From the NCBI GenBank assembly GCA_963575745.1, contig CAUYUJ010018638.1, forward strand, positions 226,001 to 290,000: a DNA stretch of 64,000 nt, in the 5' to 3' direction. The stretch's first letter is position 1. Each line of letters opens with the position of its first letter. The stretch is from Prorocentrum cordatum. Lineage: Eukaryota > Sar > Dinophyceae > Prorocentrales > Prorocentraceae. The notes beneath the pieces were generated by a model that was not told where the DNA came from, searched no databases, and saw only the letters and a list, made by a program, of their open reading frames with translations. Both the position numbers and the translations under genes were made by a program. Shown in pieces: positions 27,351 to 39,117 of this stretch.

Positions 27351-27635
27351 CGGGGCTCCAGACCCCGTTATTTTTCGAGGATTCTGCGAAAAACGCTCCG
27401 CACCCTCTTTTTTACGAGGGAAAGCGGTCTGCGGACCCCGTTAATCGAGGATCCGAGATGAGGGTGCGGAACTCCGAGATTTTCCTCGAGCGGGCACGCA
27501 CAAAACGCACTTTTTCTAAAAAAATCAGCACTTTACCTCGTTATTTATCGCAAATAATTTCGCCGGCGCTTGACCCGTCAGATCCGGGGGTAAACGGCTA
27601 AAAGAGAACCCTGGGCCCACGCCCTTTCCGGGAAC

Positions 27636-28029
27636 AAAAAAAAAAAAAACATGTCGGGAAGAAGGCGCAGCTCGAATGCAGGACTTGACACGTGTCTTCC
27701 TCCTCCTCCTCCTCCTCTTCTGCGTCCTCCTCCTCCTCCCATACATCTAACAGAACTCGCCTGAACGCACGTGTTGGAGCTGGCGTCGCAGGTATCGTGT
27801 GTACCCGAGTAAACAGATGTCCCACAAGCGCAAGGCACGGTCGTCGCTGCTGCCGTACCGTCGGTAGTGCTGCATGCTGCCTCGGGCGATCCCAAGGCCC
27901 TCTCGGACCGTCTTGGAGCTCTTTGGGGGCCCTGAGGGAACTCTTTGGGGGCCGTGTGGACCTGGGAAGCCTAATCTATAGGCACATACGTAAGAACACA
28001 CGGATTCGCTGGGGGCCTGGATTACGCTG
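27636..28029. other. Spacer between the duplicated segments, no gene
   Basis: Starts with an A-run (27636-27648) after CCGGGAAC and a CTC-triplet tract at 27700-27740. No gene recognised. Confidence 0.55.
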
Positions 28030-30016
28030 GATCGTCGTCGTCGTCGCCGCCGCCGCCACCGCGACGTCGTCGTCGTCGCGCTGTCCTCGATCCCTCGATC
28101 GTGTAAGCGTGGGCTCTACAGACCCCCAAGAGACCCTCCAAGAGAACCCCCGGAGACCCCCCCACGCAAGGCTCTAAGATGAGACTTTGTCGTCGTCGTC
28201 GCCGCCGCCGCCACCGCGACGTCGTCGTCGTCGTCGTCGCGCTGTCCTCGATCACTCGATCGTGAAAGCGTGGGCTCTACAGACCCCCAAGAAACCCTCC
28301 AAGAGAACCCCGAGACACCCCACGCAAGGCTCTAAGATGAGACTTTGTCGTCGTCGTCGCCGCCGCCGCCACCGCGACGTCGTCGGATCGTGAAAGCGTG
28401 GGCTCTACAGACCCCCAAGAGACCCTCCAAGAGAACCCCAAGACACCGCTCCACGCAAGGCTCTAAGATGAGACTTTGTCGTCGTCGTCGCCGCCGCCGC
28501 CACCGCGACGTCGTCGTCGTGGGCTCTACAGACCCCCAAGAGACCCTCCAAGAGACCCCCCACGCAAGGCTCTAAGATGAGACTTTGTCGTCGTCGTCGC
28601 CGCCGCCGCCCTGTCCTCGATCCCTCGATCGTGTAAGCGTGGGCTCTACAGACCCTCAAGAGACCCTCCAAGAGAACCCCAAGAGACCCCCCCACGCAAG
28701 GCTCTAAGATGAGACTTTGTCGTCGTCGTCGCCGCCGCCGCCGCCACCGCGACGTCGTCGTCGTCGTCGCGCTGTCCTCGAGCCCTCGATCGTGTAAGCG
28801 TGGGCTCTGCAGACCCCCAAGAGACCCTCCCAGAGAACCCCCGGAGACCCCCCCACGAGAGGCTCTAAGATGAGACTTTGTCGTCGTCGTCGTCGCCGCC
28901 GCCACCGCGACGTCGTCGTCGTCGTCGCGCTGTCCTCGATCACTCGATCGTGAAAGCGTGGGCTCTACAGACCCCCAAGAGACCCTCCAAGAGAACCCCG
29001 AGACACCCCACGCAAGGCTCTAAGATGAGACTTTGTCGTCGTCGTCGCCGCCGCCGCCACCGCGACGTCGTCGTCGTCGTCGCGCTGTCCTCGATCACTC
29101 GATCGTGAAAGCGTGGGCTCTACAGACCCCCCAGGAGACCCTCCCAGAGAACCCCAAGACACCGCTCCACGCAAGGCTCTAAGATGAGACTTTGTCGTCG
29201 TCGTCGCCGCCGCCGCCACCGCGCGTGGGCTCTACAGACCCCCAAGAGACCCTCCAAGAGACCCCCCACGCAAGGCTCTAAGATGAGACTTTGTCGTCGT
29301 CGTCGCCGCCGCCGCCCTGTCCTCGATCCCTCGATCGTGTAAGCGTGGGCTCTACAGACCCTCAAGAGACCCTCCAAGAGAACCCCAAGAGACCCCCCCA
29401 CGCAAGGCTCTAAGATGAGACTTTGTCGTCGTCATCGCCGCCGCCGCCGCCACCGCGACGTCGTCGTCGTCGTCGCGCTGTCCTCGAGCCCTCGATCGTG
29501 TAAGCGTGGGCTCTGCAGACCCCCAAGAGACCCTCCCAGAGAACCCCCGGAGACCCCCCCACGAGAGGCTCTAAGATGAGACTTTGTCGTCGTCGTCGCC
29601 GCCGCCGCCACCGCGACGTGGTCGTCATCGTCGCGCTGTCCTCGATCCCTCGATCGTGTAAGCGTGGGCTCTACAAACCGTCAAGAGACCCTCCAAGAGA
29701 ACCCCAAGAGACCCCCCCACGCAAGGCTCTAAGATGAGACTTTGTCGTCGTCGTCGTCGCCGCCGCCGCCACCGCGACGTCGTCGTCGTCGTCGCGCTGT
29801 CCTCGATCCCTCGATCGTGTAAGCGTGGGCTCTACAGACCCTCCAGAGACCCTCCAAGAGAACCCCAAGAGACCCCCCCACGCAAGGCTCTAAGATGAGA
29901 CTTTGTCGTCGTGGTGGACGCCGCCGCCACCGCGACGTCGTCGTCGTCGCGCTGTCCTCGACCCGTCGATCATGTAAGCGTGGACTCTACAAACCGTCCA
30001 AGAGAACCCCAAGAGA

Positions 30017-30054
<38 letters not shown>

Positions 30055-30055
30055 C
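28030..30055 (+). repeat. Satellite of about 150 bp, second array
   Basis: Two extra monomers (near 28108 and 28270) precede the twelve that match the first array at offset 3654. Confidence 0.93.
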
Positions 30056-31295
30056 TCCCAGAGCCTTCGGGGCCTCTCCTTGGCCCTCCTACGGAAAATC
30101 CTGCAAAACCTAGCGAATTAGTCGAGACATCCTCGAAATTCCTGCGCGCTGGACGCGGCACGCGCGAGACATCCTCGGAATTCCTGCGCGCGAGTCTTCC
30201 TTTGCATCCAAGTCCTGACCGAACTGATCTGGATCTGAAGCTCGAGCTTCCTGAACACATAGTAGCTGCCCCAGAGCTAATTGACAGGGGGACATGCCAG
30301 GAGGACGCGCCGCGAAACGTCCCCAGGGACGCGCCAGGCGACGTGCCAAGGGACGTGCCATGGGGTCGCACCGTAGGCCGTGCCAAGGGGACGCGCTACG
30401 GGACATCCTCAAAATTCCTGCGCGCGGGACGTGGCACGCGCGAGACATCTTCCGAATTCCTGCGAGCGGGACGTGAAAACAAGCATTTCGCCTGAGACAT
30501 CCTCTGAATTCTGGCCCCCCACGAGGCCCCCGCTCGAGACATCCCCAAGTTTGCAGAAACCAGCGTTTCGCTCGAGACATCCTCAACAAATTATGAAAAA
30601 CAAGCGTTTCGCTCGAGACATCCGGTCAAAATTCTAAGAAATCCTGACAAAACAAACGAATTAGTCGAGACATCCTCGAAATTCCTGCGCGCGGGACGCG
30701 GCCCGCGCGAGACATCCTTGGAATTCCCGCGAGCGGGACACGAAAACAAGCATTTCGCCTGAGACATCCTCTGAATTCTGGCCCCCCGCTCGAGACATCT
30801 CCAAATTTTGCGAAAACCAGCGTTTCGCTCGAGACATCCTCCACAAACTATGTAAAATAAGCGTTTCGCTCGAGACATCCTGCCAAAGTTCTAAGAAATC
30901 CTGACAAAACAAGCGAATTAGTCGAGACATCCTCGAAATTCCTGCGCGCGGGACGCGGCACGCGCGAGACATCCTCGGAATTCCTGCGCGCGGGGCGCTT
31001 TTCCGAGTCGCGGTCGGGGCTCCAGACCCCGTTATTTTTCGAGGATTCTGCGAAAAACGCTCCGCACCCTCTTTTTTACGAGGGAAAGCGGGGGTCTGCG
31101 GACCCCGTTATTTATCGAGGATCCGAGATGGGGGGCGAACTTTCCTCGAGCGGGCACGCACAAAACGCACTTTTTCTAAAAAAATCAGCACTTTACCTCG
31201 TTATTTATCGCAAATAATTTCGCCGGCGCTTGACCCGTCAGATCCGGGGGTAAACGGCTAAAAGAGAACCCTGGGCCCGCGCCCTTTCCGGGAAC
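28376..31295 (+). repeat. Segmental duplication, copy 2
   Basis: Copy of 24722-27635. Visible differences include a GCGAAAACCA insertion at about 30809, a few transitions (for example AAACAAG for AAACAAA near 30480) and a changed stretch near 31090-31140. It ends at the same CCCTTTCCGGGAAC, after which the two copies share nothing. Confidence 0.93.
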
Positions 31296-31620
31296 TACGA
31301 AGACCACACCTAGACAAACACAAGTTCCTCTGCCACCCATCTTTCCCCGCCTCTCGGCATCGGCCACGAACAACACATCGCCACCGTCGTCCCACGAACA
31401 TGCCCCGGCACAACACGTCTGGCGCAAGCAGCACCACCTCAGGAACATCTGATGTCTCGAACGCGTGGTATCTGGAGGCGCGTCTCGGGGCCCAATGTCA
31501 GCCAACACACCCGGGACGAAACAGCAATTCAGGGGGTCAAACCTAGCTTCTGGGGCCCGCGTCACGGAGAAATGCACCTGAGGCATGGGCAGTTCTATGT
31601 TCGAAAACGCCCTTCGTTAG

Positions 31621-31783
31621 CGTCAGGTCGGGCATGTCCCCCTACAGGCGGATTTCGAACGAACAATAGACAATAGTCAAAAACTGTTCAAGCACTGCTC
31701 AAACATAGTCGAAAAGTAGTTCCAGACTATGTGTTGACTATGTTTGAATAGTCCTCCTGTAGAGGGACACGCCCGACTTCACG
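31621..31783. mobile_element. Foldback element, CGTSARGTCGGGC family, with TTAG duplication
   Basis: The left end is CGTCAGGTCGGGCATGTCCC and the right end is the inverse of CGTGAAGTCGGGCGTGTCCC, both followed by CTACAGG and GGA. TTAG flanks both sides (31617-31620 and 31784-31787). The AT-rich centre has ACTATGTTTGA and CAAACATAGT words that also pair. Related copies lie at 55753-55911 and 61266-61720. Confidence 0.8.
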
Positions 31784-31787
31784 TTAG

Positions 31788-33609
31788 CGCTCCCTCCTTC
31801 AAACACGCTACCAAGGACGATCGACGGCCACGCCCTCTCTGCAGACTTCGTGAATGAGCACCCCGAAGCGAGAAGGCAATGGGAAAACGGCGCCTGATGG
31901 CCGTGAACGCCCCGACATCAAGATCCTGCCGAGATGGCAGCGGGCGGGGAGAGAACGTCGTGGCCTACGCTCAAGGACCTGCCCGAACTTCAGGGGCGTG
32001 GGCACATGTCGAGCACAGGAGAGAATGAGTATGCTAATCAAGCCTGATCTAAACATAACAAAATTCCACGAGGCAACCAACGGCCAAATAATCAAACTCA
32101 CCACGTCTTACTGAAGCTGGTACCTACCCTGCGCGAAGATGGCTGGCCGCGCATGTCCTTGGCTTCGGGTGTTGATTTCGACTATCCCTAGTGAGAGGTG
32201 AATGTTCTGGAACATGTCTTGGCGAAGACGTTCAAACTTAGTTCTGCAACCTGGTTGCCGCTGGTTGCCCCCATCATTGCGCGCCAGAGAGCGAGGGAAA
32301 GACGATCCACAATCCAACGTCCCGTCCGCATCTTGAAAAACACGTCGACCGATCCTGGACAATGTGACAAACCTTGCGCAACGAATGACTGGCCATCGCT
32401 CGGACGTCCATGTCCCGTGCATTTTTAGATTTCGTGCGTGGATGTTTTTAGCAAGATGTCAAGAGATGCTCCTCGATGGTCCCCACTGGATAGCGATGCC
32501 TCGTTGAGAGCACCCGAAGCAGCGTCTGATGAGGTTACACCGTGCACCTGCGGTACCCCATCCCACGCCTCCTCACAATATCAGTGGCATCGGTCTGCGC
32601 CTTTCCGCCTCATGGTGGTAGTCGTTATCACTATTTTTTCTTCTCATCCTCCTCATGCCCCCATCCTTGTTATTCCTGCGCACCCTCCTTTCCCCTCATC
32701 TCCCTCCTCCCTTCTGTCCGTGTCCTCGCACTCCTTCTCCCCCTTTCTCCCCCTTCCCCCCTCCGCACCCTCGTTTCTGCATCCACCCCACTTCCTTCCT
32801 TCCTTCCCACTCACTCACTCACTCACCCTCTCTCTCGCTCTCTGTTTACCACTCTCTCTCTTCGATCATATATAGCTCGCCCCCTCGCCCCCCCCCCCTG
32901 TTTGATCATACATGTTGCGTTATGTTCGGTGAGTCCTATTTCGCCGCATCTTCCGCCACCACCCTCGCTCTCCTCATACCTTATGCTCTCGTCATCAATA
33001 TTCTCTTCCGCCCCCGTCCTTATGTCCCGTATGATTCGTGTGTCGGCAGATCCTACTACGGGATCTGATTTCAATCAATCATCGATTTTTCAATACAAAT
33101 CCCAATACAATTCCTACTACAAACCGTGTACAGCCAGCAGTGCAGCCGTCACTACAGTTCACATTGCAGCTCGTTTGAAAGCTGCTGATGCTGCTCCTGC
33201 TACTGCGTCTATTGCAGCTATCCTACATATCCCACAGCACTTCATAAGACTACTCTTACAACAACCAGCAACGCAGCTCTCGCTACACCTCCTACGATCC
33301 TTCTACAGTTCAGTGCAGCTTGCACTAGATCTCACAATGCAGCTCCTCCTACTGTAACCGTATCACAACCAGCTGTGCAACTCTAACAGCTCTCACTGCA
33401 GCACCTCCAACAAGTATGTATACAGTGTCTGTTACAGAGTCTAGCGCAGCTCTACGACCTCTTTGACTGCAACTGGGACTTGCAAGTCCTACCGCAAACA
33501 TTCGCACAACTCTCACCGCAACCCCATACGACAAGACTGTTCTCCTCCTGTCGCCGCAACCCTGGCCCCATCGTCTACAACCGACAACCGTGCCGCTCCT
33601 GCTGAACCA
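31788..33609. other. Sequence without recognised genes, partly polypyrimidine
   Basis: 32385-32480 repeats 7305-7400. CT-rich DNA fills 32640-32880. From 33090 to 33600 there is AC-rich sequence with many CTGCAG-like words. No gene recognised. Confidence 0.5.
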
Positions 33610-33614
33610 CCTTA

Positions 33615-33775
33615 GTCAAGGGCTCCTAAGTTCGCGCTTCGCGCTGCGCGAAGCGCGAATAACTTCGCGCTCTCGCGCCGCCCCCCAAGGAGGAGAAGAG
33701 GAGGACGAGGAGGAGGGGGAGAAGGAACGAGGACCGCGAAGCGCGAATAACTTCGCACCCTCGTGGGAGCCCTTG
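33615..33775. mobile_element. Foldback element with CTTAG duplication and a 29-nt palindrome
   Basis: The ends are TCAAGGGCTCC and GGAGCCCTTG, with CTTAG directly outside on both sides (33610-33614 and 33776-33780). At 33630-33658 TTCGCGCTTCGCGC and its exact inverse are separated by one T. GCGAAGCGCGAATAACTTCG recurs near the right end. A GAGGA purine tract fills the centre. Confidence 0.75.
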
Positions 33776-33780
33776 CTTAG

Positions 33781-35174
33781 TTCAGGGCATCTCGGAGTTC
33801 GGAGTTGCTGCGAGGATGGCGACAGTGGCCGGACCTCCGTGGGCGTGTGGTCCACGATGACGTTTGGCCCCGAAATGCCCGAGGAAACGGTGGAAAGGCC
33901 TCCTCCACGAAGCCATCGAGAGGCCTCCTCCTCATCCTCGTCTTCCCCTCTTACTCCTCCTGCTCCTCCTCACCTTCTCGCTCGCCACAAGCACACGAAC
34001 CCATAGCACCAGTGATGCAAGATGGGCTGGCGGAGTGAGCGAAACGATAAACAAAAGAAGTGTAAACACGATTCCCACCGGCCGATTTGTTTCACTAGAT
34101 GTGGAGGGAAAGTGAAGGACGAAAAGAGGAGGAAGAGGAGGATAGCTGCTGGGAGTGAAGTGCAGTAGCGGGGTCGCACTCGAGCGCAAACGGGGTTGCC
34201 ACACCTTGCGATGTGTGTACCACGGGCCCCTAGGAAGCATCAGGAGGCCCGACCAGATGCCAGAATATATTCCCGGAGGCCCCAGGAAGGGTCGTCTGGG
34301 ATCGAGGTTGCGGAAGTGTCCATGGAGGCCTCAGGAGGCCCGACCGGGAGGCCGCAAGAGGCTCCAGGAGGCCGAAGGAGAGTGAGTCTGGGGTCGAAGT
34401 TGCGAGGATGTCCATGGAGGCCGCAAGAGGTTCCAGGAAACCCGACCAAGAGACCGCAGGCCCAAGGAGGATCCAGGAAACCCCAGGAGGTTCCAGGAGG
34501 CCCCCAAGAGGCTCCGAGGTGGGGTCAGGGGTACCAAAAGGTACGTCGGGGCTCGATGTTCGGAGGATGTCTCAGGCGAAACCGCCGGTCTTTGAGAATC
34601 GGGGTCGAAATCCTTAAAATTACCATGTGTGTTCGAAGGTGTTATGTTAGAATGTTGAAATTCCCATGTTTGTTTGGACCCTGGCGCCACGATCTGTGTG
34701 AGAGGCGCCACCGTTTTTCAGAATTTCGAGGATGCTCCTCGCGAAGCGGCCAGGAACATCGAGGACGCGGCGCGGCCTTCAATCGATCGCCTCTGAGCCC
34801 CGCTCCCTCGGAGAGGTGCGTCTGATAAAACATACACATGTGTATATATGTGTACATATATATACATTTATATATATATATATATATATACATATATATA
34901 CACATATATATACATATGTTTATATCTCTATAGATATGTATATATGTGTATATGTGTATATACATATATATATATATATATATTCAGGGCGATGCGCGAG
35001 AGCCGCGCTTCCGCGCCCAACGCGGCGGGTGCCGCGGCGCGTGCGGGGCGGAGCGTGTTGTCTGTCGGCTGTGTCAACGCGCGAGCGGGCTTGGCAGCAA
35101 GAGGGGGGGAGGAGGAGGAGGAAGGGGAGATGACGGGGGAGGGAAAACTACAGACATCGGGGTGACGACGACGG
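33781..35174. other. No gene; AGGAGGCCC-rich sequence and a TA microsatellite
   Basis: CCAGGAGGCCC-type words dominate 34230-34520. A TA-rich microsatellite occupies about 34830-34985. No gene recognised. Confidence 0.6.
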
Positions 35175-35189
35175 TTAGGTAATGAACTG

Positions 35190-38000
35190 TCTCTGGGCGG
35201 CATTTCGGGTAGAGTGGGTTTGGAAGGGGTTCGTGGTACCAACCTGCGCGAAGCGCAGAGCTGGCGGCAGCGATCCCCGGATAGCTTCCCAGTGTGCAGC
35301 TGTCGTTTGCTCCGCCCGATTCAGCCGGGCGCGGCCCACTCTCCTGCGCGTCCACGGTCCAGGTTGCACTGTGAAGGGTCGAAGGTTACCCCCCCTGCGC
35401 AGGATGAGCGGGTTCAGCTCGAACACTGGCTTGGTAAAGTTGAACTGGATTTGGTCACATGGGTTTGTGTTCGATTCCTCCTGGTCGGAGCGCTTTTCGG
35501 CCGCTCCGTAAACTTGTTTATTCGTGTTGGCTTTGTTGGCGCATGTTGCTTGCAGTTCCAAGATGTTGCGAAGTCCTTTAGGCTGAAAAGCGTCCAGTCT
35601 ATGTAACGTGCCCAGTGTGAGCTGGGCTGATGCGAGTCCGCATGGGAACTTGGACTTAATGACTGCGCCATGCACCTGCGGCTTGCATTTGGCGGGGCAA
35701 CTGCGATGTCTCCGGGACGCACCCTGTTTCTGCAGCGTTGCCATGCACGCCCCGATTCGTGCTTGTACTCCCCGAGCGCGGTCGCATTTCCCTTCAGGCG
35801 ACATCCAAGGTATTTGACCTCGTCCACGCGTATAATCTTATCGCCATCTGCAACATGTATGTTGGGATGACCGTGGGCTGAGACTACCTCGCACATCTCC
35901 TTGCCGGGTTTCAATGCATATTTGTTTCCTTCGTGTTCGATTGATGCCAGTATCCCGTTCAGTGACCTTGTGCCTTTGGAGACTACACTCGTGCCACCTG
36001 CGTATACAATATCATCGGAATTCGCCCCCTGTGTCCTGCGCGCGCCATGGAATTGTCAACGGCTTGGTGGACATCGTGGAACGCGCAGGCAAAGCTTCCA
36101 AGTCTAACTATGGCGATAGGGGCATCCCTGCCAAATTCCAAAGTCCTGCGAACACCAATCGGATGGTTGGCCGTCGTACTCGGCTTTGAAAACGGAGTCT
36201 TGATACACATACGGAACCACGTGTAGCAACTTAGCAGGCGCTCCCATCCTCTGCAACGCCGAAACAACACCATTCTGGGTGAGCGTATAAAAAACTTGCT
36301 CGCAATCGAATAAGGCCCCCCCCAAAAAAAAACAAACTCGTAGCCTATTATTTCCGCCTCTTCTGCGGCCCTGTGCACGCAATGTCTGGCTGCTGAAGTG
36401 GGTTGTTTCGCTCGAGGTCTGAACTGTGTCCATTGCGCGTGTGCCTCCAATCAAGCCGCTAATCGGTCTATACCACCGACGCGTAACATTTGCGTATTGA
36501 TGCCCAATGAAGATAACAACCAATAGTTGGCTAGGTTGCTCGCGTCTTCTTTCTTAAATATTAGAATTACGCGGACCTCCAGAACATCTGACGGGATGTG
36601 TTCGTTGCCCCACCGTTCGTTGAGAAGGGTTAAGCAATCTCTGTGGGTATGGCATCAAGACCCGGGGCCTTGCAGCGCTGTATGTTTTGGTTGTAGCGGT
36701 CCATCCCTCCTTGCGTAGAGGTCCTTGGCCAGCGTTAGCCCGTGCTGAGACTAATGGAATTTCGCTGAGAACTTCGTCTTGGGCTTGATGGCCCCCCTGT
36801 TGTTGTCGCAAAAGGTTTGGCCATATCTTCCGCCATTTGGTGCCGCGGAATGGGTGTACTATCTTTTTTCCACATGGTACGGTTGCGGTTGGTAATCCTT
36901 TGTAAGAATTCGGATTCCCATCCGTCTGTCGCGAACATCCAGCTTCTCGCGCAAAGTGCTCAGAACGTGCTGCGCTATATCTTCTTGGCGGCTGCGGAAC
37001 ATCTCAATGGGAGCATCGAAGCATTCCAGTTTGCCGGCGGCCAACATCCTGGTCCTTTGGTCAAGAAGCTGTTCGCTCCAGCGCGGGATGGTTTGGTGTC
37101 TGGCTTTGCGTCGGCCCCTCGGAAGAGAAGCGCAAGCTCGCCTGGTGACTTCCCTGAGATTCCCGTTGTCCTGCATCGCCTGGCGGAAGCAGTCGTTGAC
37201 TTTCGTCTGCCCTTGCATGTAGCATTCCCTGTATGTGGCTCTGCTGGGTCCTTGTGGCTTGTCGACAGCTTCCAGTTTGATCCGGATAGTGGCGTTGAGT
37301 GGGTAGTGATTTGACGAGATGTTGGCCAACGTGTCCGCCTCGCAATCTAAAACTGAATGTTGCAACCGTTGCGCGGACACGGAGAAATCGAGTTGTTCAT
37401 GCGTCCCTCGTTTGAATGGGCTTTCTAACGTCGTTCGGGCTCTCTGTACGTGGCGAATTTGCTTCGGGCTTTCTGGGAGAATGTGTTTGCTGCTCTTAAC
37501 CGATGTGTCTGGCAGAAAGTCAGGAAAAGGTGCCGATTGCACACGGAAACTTCAGCTCGTCCAAACGGGTTCGTGTATCCCGGGTCGAACGTGTGTTTTC
37601 CTATGGCCGTTGCTTCCTCTTGTGAGGTCGCGCATTGTATCCGTGCGTTCCAGCCTCCCACGATGTATGTTGGGCCATTGCCCCGGCGTCTGGCGAATCT
37701 CCTCTCGAGCGAAACATAAAAGAGGGCAGTACGTGGGCCAAAGACAACGTGCAAATACGATCGCTCACTGGGGTCACATCCAACACATGTTTCGCGTTTT
37801 CTTTCTGAACCATAGACCCCCCACCTGCTGAGAATCGCGCTGCCTCCCCTGTGTTGAACCCCCCTGAAAAGTATCGGTGGCATTTGTGCTCCTGCTCTTT
37901 CGAGTTTGGGTTTGTGGGTTCCTGCAAGCCGACAGTCCCTATAGCGTTACTACGCATCCAAGCTTCGATTTCGTCTGCCCGCAAGTTCCATGCATTTGGT
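35190..38000 (-). pseudogene. Decayed non-LTR retrotransposon with a dead reverse transcriptase
   Basis: Remains of one endonuclease-RT protein are spread over several minus-strand frames. The endonuclease begins at about 37996 with NAWNLRADEIEAW and GLQEP (NxR and QE regions). It continues with IVGGWNARIQ at 37660-37630, where GDxN has become GGWN, and SSNHYPL at 37317-37297, where the SDH motif has lost its Asp. RT motif A reads ALFDCEQVFY at 36316-36287. Motif B GIWQGCP is at 36139-36116. Motif C, normally YADD, reads YAGG at 35993-36004, so both catalytic aspartates are gone. VKYLGCRLKG (near 35835) and a thumb region (RSK-like SKFPCGLASAQLTL and RLDAFQPKGLRNIL, 35675-35520) follow. At least three frameshifts separate these pieces. 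It belongs to a different lineage from the 16.3-kb element, and no RNase H is seen. Confidence 0.85.
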
Positions 38001-38469
38001 ATTGAGTGATGAAATTCGAAGTGTGTGTGTGTCCGTATGTCACTGGCTCCGCCAGTCGTATTGGTGTGTTGGGTTCCTGGGCCTGGGCCCCAGTGTCGTA
38101 TCCTTTTCAATACTTGTTTCGCTAGCCTGCGTCTCCTGCGTGCCGCTCGACGTTTTGCCGTGCGTGTTCGTTTCCGTCTGTCCTGAACGTCGACGCTACG
38201 GATTCAACCATTTGTATTGCGAGTGGGCACAGGCGTGTGGCTGGTCGGTCTCCGCTGGGGGTGCCCCCGCGGCTGACCCGTCGCGCCTCTGACGGCGCTA
38301 CTACTGTCAGGGCTGTGCGTGCGTGGCGCGCTTGTGCAAACAAAGCAAAGTACGTGCCAACGGGCCACCTCTGGTGAACCCGCCAGCAGAGACGACCAGG
38401 CGCGCGAGCTTCTGCTCTGCCCAATCTCCCCACCGGAAGGTGTCGGCCTTCTGCCCGGTGAAAGGTGTA

Positions 38470-38472
<3 letters not shown>

Positions 38473-38508
<36 letters not shown>

Positions 38509-38526
38509 ATATATATATATATATAC
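38473..38526. repeat. TA microsatellite
   Basis: TA repeats with one GTG interruption. Confidence 0.95.
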
Positions 38527-38554
38527 ACAACCATACAACCGAATAAACCCCAAT

Positions 38555-38762
38555 CAGGGCTATAGTGCTAGGGGGCTATATACGGGCTATAGGACTATTG
38601 AGCTATAGGAATATAGAGCTATAGGGCTATAGAGCTGCAAGGCTATAGGGCTTTAGGGCTAGTGGTCTATCGGGCTATAGGGCACGCCCGGGCACGCCCG
38701 GGCACCTGGGCACCCAGGCACACCCGGGCACACCCGGGTACCCCCGGGCACCCGGGCGCGCG
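38555..38762 (+). repeat. Two adjoining short tandem arrays: GGGCTATA and GGGCACACCC
   Basis: The first 125 bp is made of GGGCTATAG and GAGCTATAG units of 8 to 10 bp. The next 80 bp is GGGCACRCCC units, partly palindromic (CCCGGG at each joint). They follow the TA microsatellite after about 30 bp. Confidence 0.85.
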
Positions 38763-38879
38763 GCAAAAATCAGCGGCAAACCTAACCTAATCAGATGTAT
38801 CCGCTAGGACCCCTACAGAGGAAAGCTCTGATTGGGGAATATATACAGAATATACATACACACATGCGAATGAGGTCGC

Positions 38880-39110
38880 GTTCTGTGGTGTCGCTTGGAA
38901 GGGAGAGGGGGGTTGGAAATGGACCCCCCACCCTTGGATGGAGCTCCCCCCCCTCCAGTGACGGAGGGTGGGGGGGGGTTCGACCCCCCCCTCCCTTCTC
39001 CTCGGGCCGGCGCCTGCGTCGGCGGCGGCTGGCGGCGGCGGCGGGGACGACGATATCCTGTTCTGGAACGGCGCTGGCGCCTGCGGCGGCGGGGGGCGGC
39101 GGCGGGGAGT
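38880..39110. other. G-run and C-run DNA left of the GTG array
   Basis: Alternating long G-runs and C-runs (GGGGGGGGTTCGACCCCCCC is a perfect foldback) and GGCGGCGGC tracts. A comparable block, GGGGGGTTTGAACCCCACCC and GGGGGGGGTTGAACACCCCC, lies right of the array at 39700-39960. Confidence 0.6.
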
Positions 39111-39117
39111 GTCGATG

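Larger units (their letters stand above)
24722..27635 (+). repeat. Segmental duplication, copy 1
   Basis: Matches 28376-31295 with a constant offset of 3654 bp for most of its length (3660 at the end), with only scattered substitutions and small indels seen by eye. It contains twelve satellite monomers, a 205-bp-repeat fragment, a CTCGAGACATCC array and the AGAGAACCCTGGGCCC block end. Confidence 0.93.

Noticed and set aside
24736-30113. Many short Arg/Asp/Ser-rich frames in the 24.7-30.1 kb region
   Set aside because: They repeat at the satellite period and at the 3654-bp duplication offset, so they reflect repeats.
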